This document shows positions 63,182-64,000 of a stretch of DNA of 64,000 bases, piece after piece. Position numbers and translations under genes: made by a program. A model generated the notes under the pieces. The model searched no databases. It was given only the letters and a program-made list of their open reading frames with translations, and had not been told where the DNA came from. Position 1 is the stretch's first letter; each line of letters opens with the position of its first letter. The DNA comes from Arthrobacter sp. MYb227 (GTDB lineage: Bacteria; Actinomycetota; Actinomycetes; Actinomycetales; Micrococcaceae): NCBI RefSeq assembly GCF_002975435.1, contig NZ_PCPT01000001.1, positions 682,001 through 746,000 of the forward strand, read 5' to 3'.

Positions 63182-63706
63182 ATGAGCATGTCAACGTTCC
63201 ACGGCAACGGCCTGTTGCACGGAGCGATAGTGGTTGGAGTTCGACCGCATCAACACCCGCGTGTGCTCTCGATGGGCGTGCGGCTTGCTGCTGAGCTGAA
63301 GCAGTATCTAGTGTGCGTCTATGTGATCTCGTGTCCTGCCTTGGGGGAACAGATGGTTGACGATGACACGGATTTCTTCAGTCTGCCCCAGACAGAACGC
63401 GATGAGTTCGGCGGAAAACAAGTCGACGACTTGCAACAGCGTCTTGAGGATGTACTTCTTCAAGCACCTGTTCCGTGGGTCCTGAAGATAGCCTATGGAG
63501 ATCCTGCACGGGCACTTGCCAAAGTGGCCGAGCGTCTTGAAGCGACCCTATTGGTTATCGGGGCCCATCAGAAAAGGACTCCGTGGAACTTGGGTCAGTT
63601 CAGGCATAACTCAATGGTCCTGCGAGCACTACTCCATCCGCAGGTTCCAGTGGTATTGGTCCCGACATCTAGCGCGAAGACACCTCCATCTTCAGCTGTT
63701 CCATAG
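63182..63706 (+). CDS. Universal stress protein (UspA family)
   Basis: This 174-residue protein has the first strand GAIVVGVRPHQHP, where the usual D/SxS is changed, VLKIAYGDPARALAKVAERL, and TLLVIGAHQKRTPWN. ALLHPQVPVVLVPTSS closes the fold. The ATP-loop pattern GxxG-N-S/T appears only weakly (GAHQ, then HNSMVLR), so ATP binding is uncertain. ATG 63182 is chosen with GAGG six bases upstream; GTG 63176 or ATG 63179 are alternatives. Confidence 0.82.
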   Translation: MSMSTFHGNGLLHGAIVVGVRPHQHPRVLSMGVRLAAELKQYLVCVYVISCPALGEQMVDDDTDFFSLPQTERDEFGGKQVDDLQQRLEDVLLQAPVPWVLKIAYGDPARALAKVAERLEATLLVIGAHQKRTPWNLGQFRHNSMVLRALLHPQVPVVLVPTSSAKTPPSSAVP

Positions 63707-64000
63707 CTGTTCCAACCCACTGACGGTTTCCAACCTGTGGGCTCATGCTTGTATCTCCGGGATAAATCAGCATCTTGCCGCAGAAAAACTGGTCCTGATC
63801 ATGGCTCCGGCCTTGCGCGGCGGAAACCCGGAACACGAGCATCGGAAGATCGTGTTCAGATCGAGTTTCCCCCAGACAAAAGCGCCCAGGAAGCCGTCGA
63901 CCGAACTTACGCGGGCTGAGAAACGGCGTCGGCTGCCTTTGACCGCACCTCGATGTCGGTTGCCCTGAAAGGGGACACAGCTCCGCAAGCGGAACCCTCA
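63707..64000. other. End of window, no supported gene
   Basis: Several short frames cross these 294 bases, none with a recognised product. A minus-strand frame ending at TAA 63907-63909 is open to the window edge (SKAADAVSQPA then stop) and could be the end of a gene that starts outside. Confidence 0.35.

Noticed and set aside
63907-64000. Minus-strand open frame reaching the window end
   Set aside because: Only about 30 codons are visible, without a recognised motif; it could equally be chance. Left as a note on the end region.

Overview
The window is chromosomal DNA from a Gram-positive actinobacterium. The best fit is a Micrococcaceae member of the Arthrobacter/Glutamicibacter type with moderate GC. 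Supporting signs are the Ssd-type CpaE-like ATPase divergent from a 5'-nuclease-less PolA-like polymerase, a Crp/GlxR-type regulator divergent from a MarP-type membrane protease, split purDC and purFM blocks, a dnaK-grpE-dnaJ-hspR operon with HAIR operators, a DUF3073 protein, and GTG/TTG starts. The exact genus is an inference. I saw no tRNA, rRNA, CRISPR array or transposase.

Layout. 1-4.3 kb: partial ssd, PolA-like polymerase, CoA-type Nudix and endonuclease III. 4.3-6.1 kb: a large membrane protein of unknown role. 6.4-10.1 kb: acetyl-CoA synthetase, type II dehydroquinase and a DUF2332 protein. 10.3-17.3 kb: MarP-like protease, Crp, Nudix, RidA, DUF4177, class A PBP and metallophosphoesterase. 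17.4-21.1 kb: a two-gene ABC exporter with one degenerate ATP site. 21.1-28.6 kb: purC/purD on the minus strand, then a methyltransferase, asparaginase, sterol-carrier-like protein and purF/purM on the plus strand. 28.7-38.9 kb: sirtuin, DUF3073, septum-formation-like protein, ClpB, VOC, YccF, polysaccharide deacetylase, TrmB and a DUF1023 hydrolase. 38.9-43.1 kb: the dnaK operon.

43.4-57.3 kb is a looser, accessory-looking region. It holds acetyltransferases, an orphan protein with an internal duplication, a lipoprotein, a cytidine-deaminase-like remnant, a DHFR-fold protein, and an AAA+ ATPase with a C-terminal winged helix behind a striking GTACAC array. It also holds an OmpR-type two-component system divergent from a second MurG-like glycosyltransferase plus epimerase, and an overlapping toxin-antitoxin pair. 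57.4-62.4 kb is an envelope-stress-like module (DUF4097 lipoprotein, MacB/FtsX-type ABC transporter, NarL-type kinase and regulator) with a 16-bp palindrome in the divergent promoter region. A small membrane protein and a universal stress protein close the window.

Regulatory logic that can be read directly: HspR, encoded last in the dnaK operon, has HAIR operators (CTTGAGT-N7-ACTCAAG type) in front of both dnaK and clpB, so the two chaperone loci probably form one regulon. Several strong hairpins separate convergent transcription units. The least explained parts are the GTACAC-array ATPase locus and the kinase/MurG-paralogue/epimerase locus.
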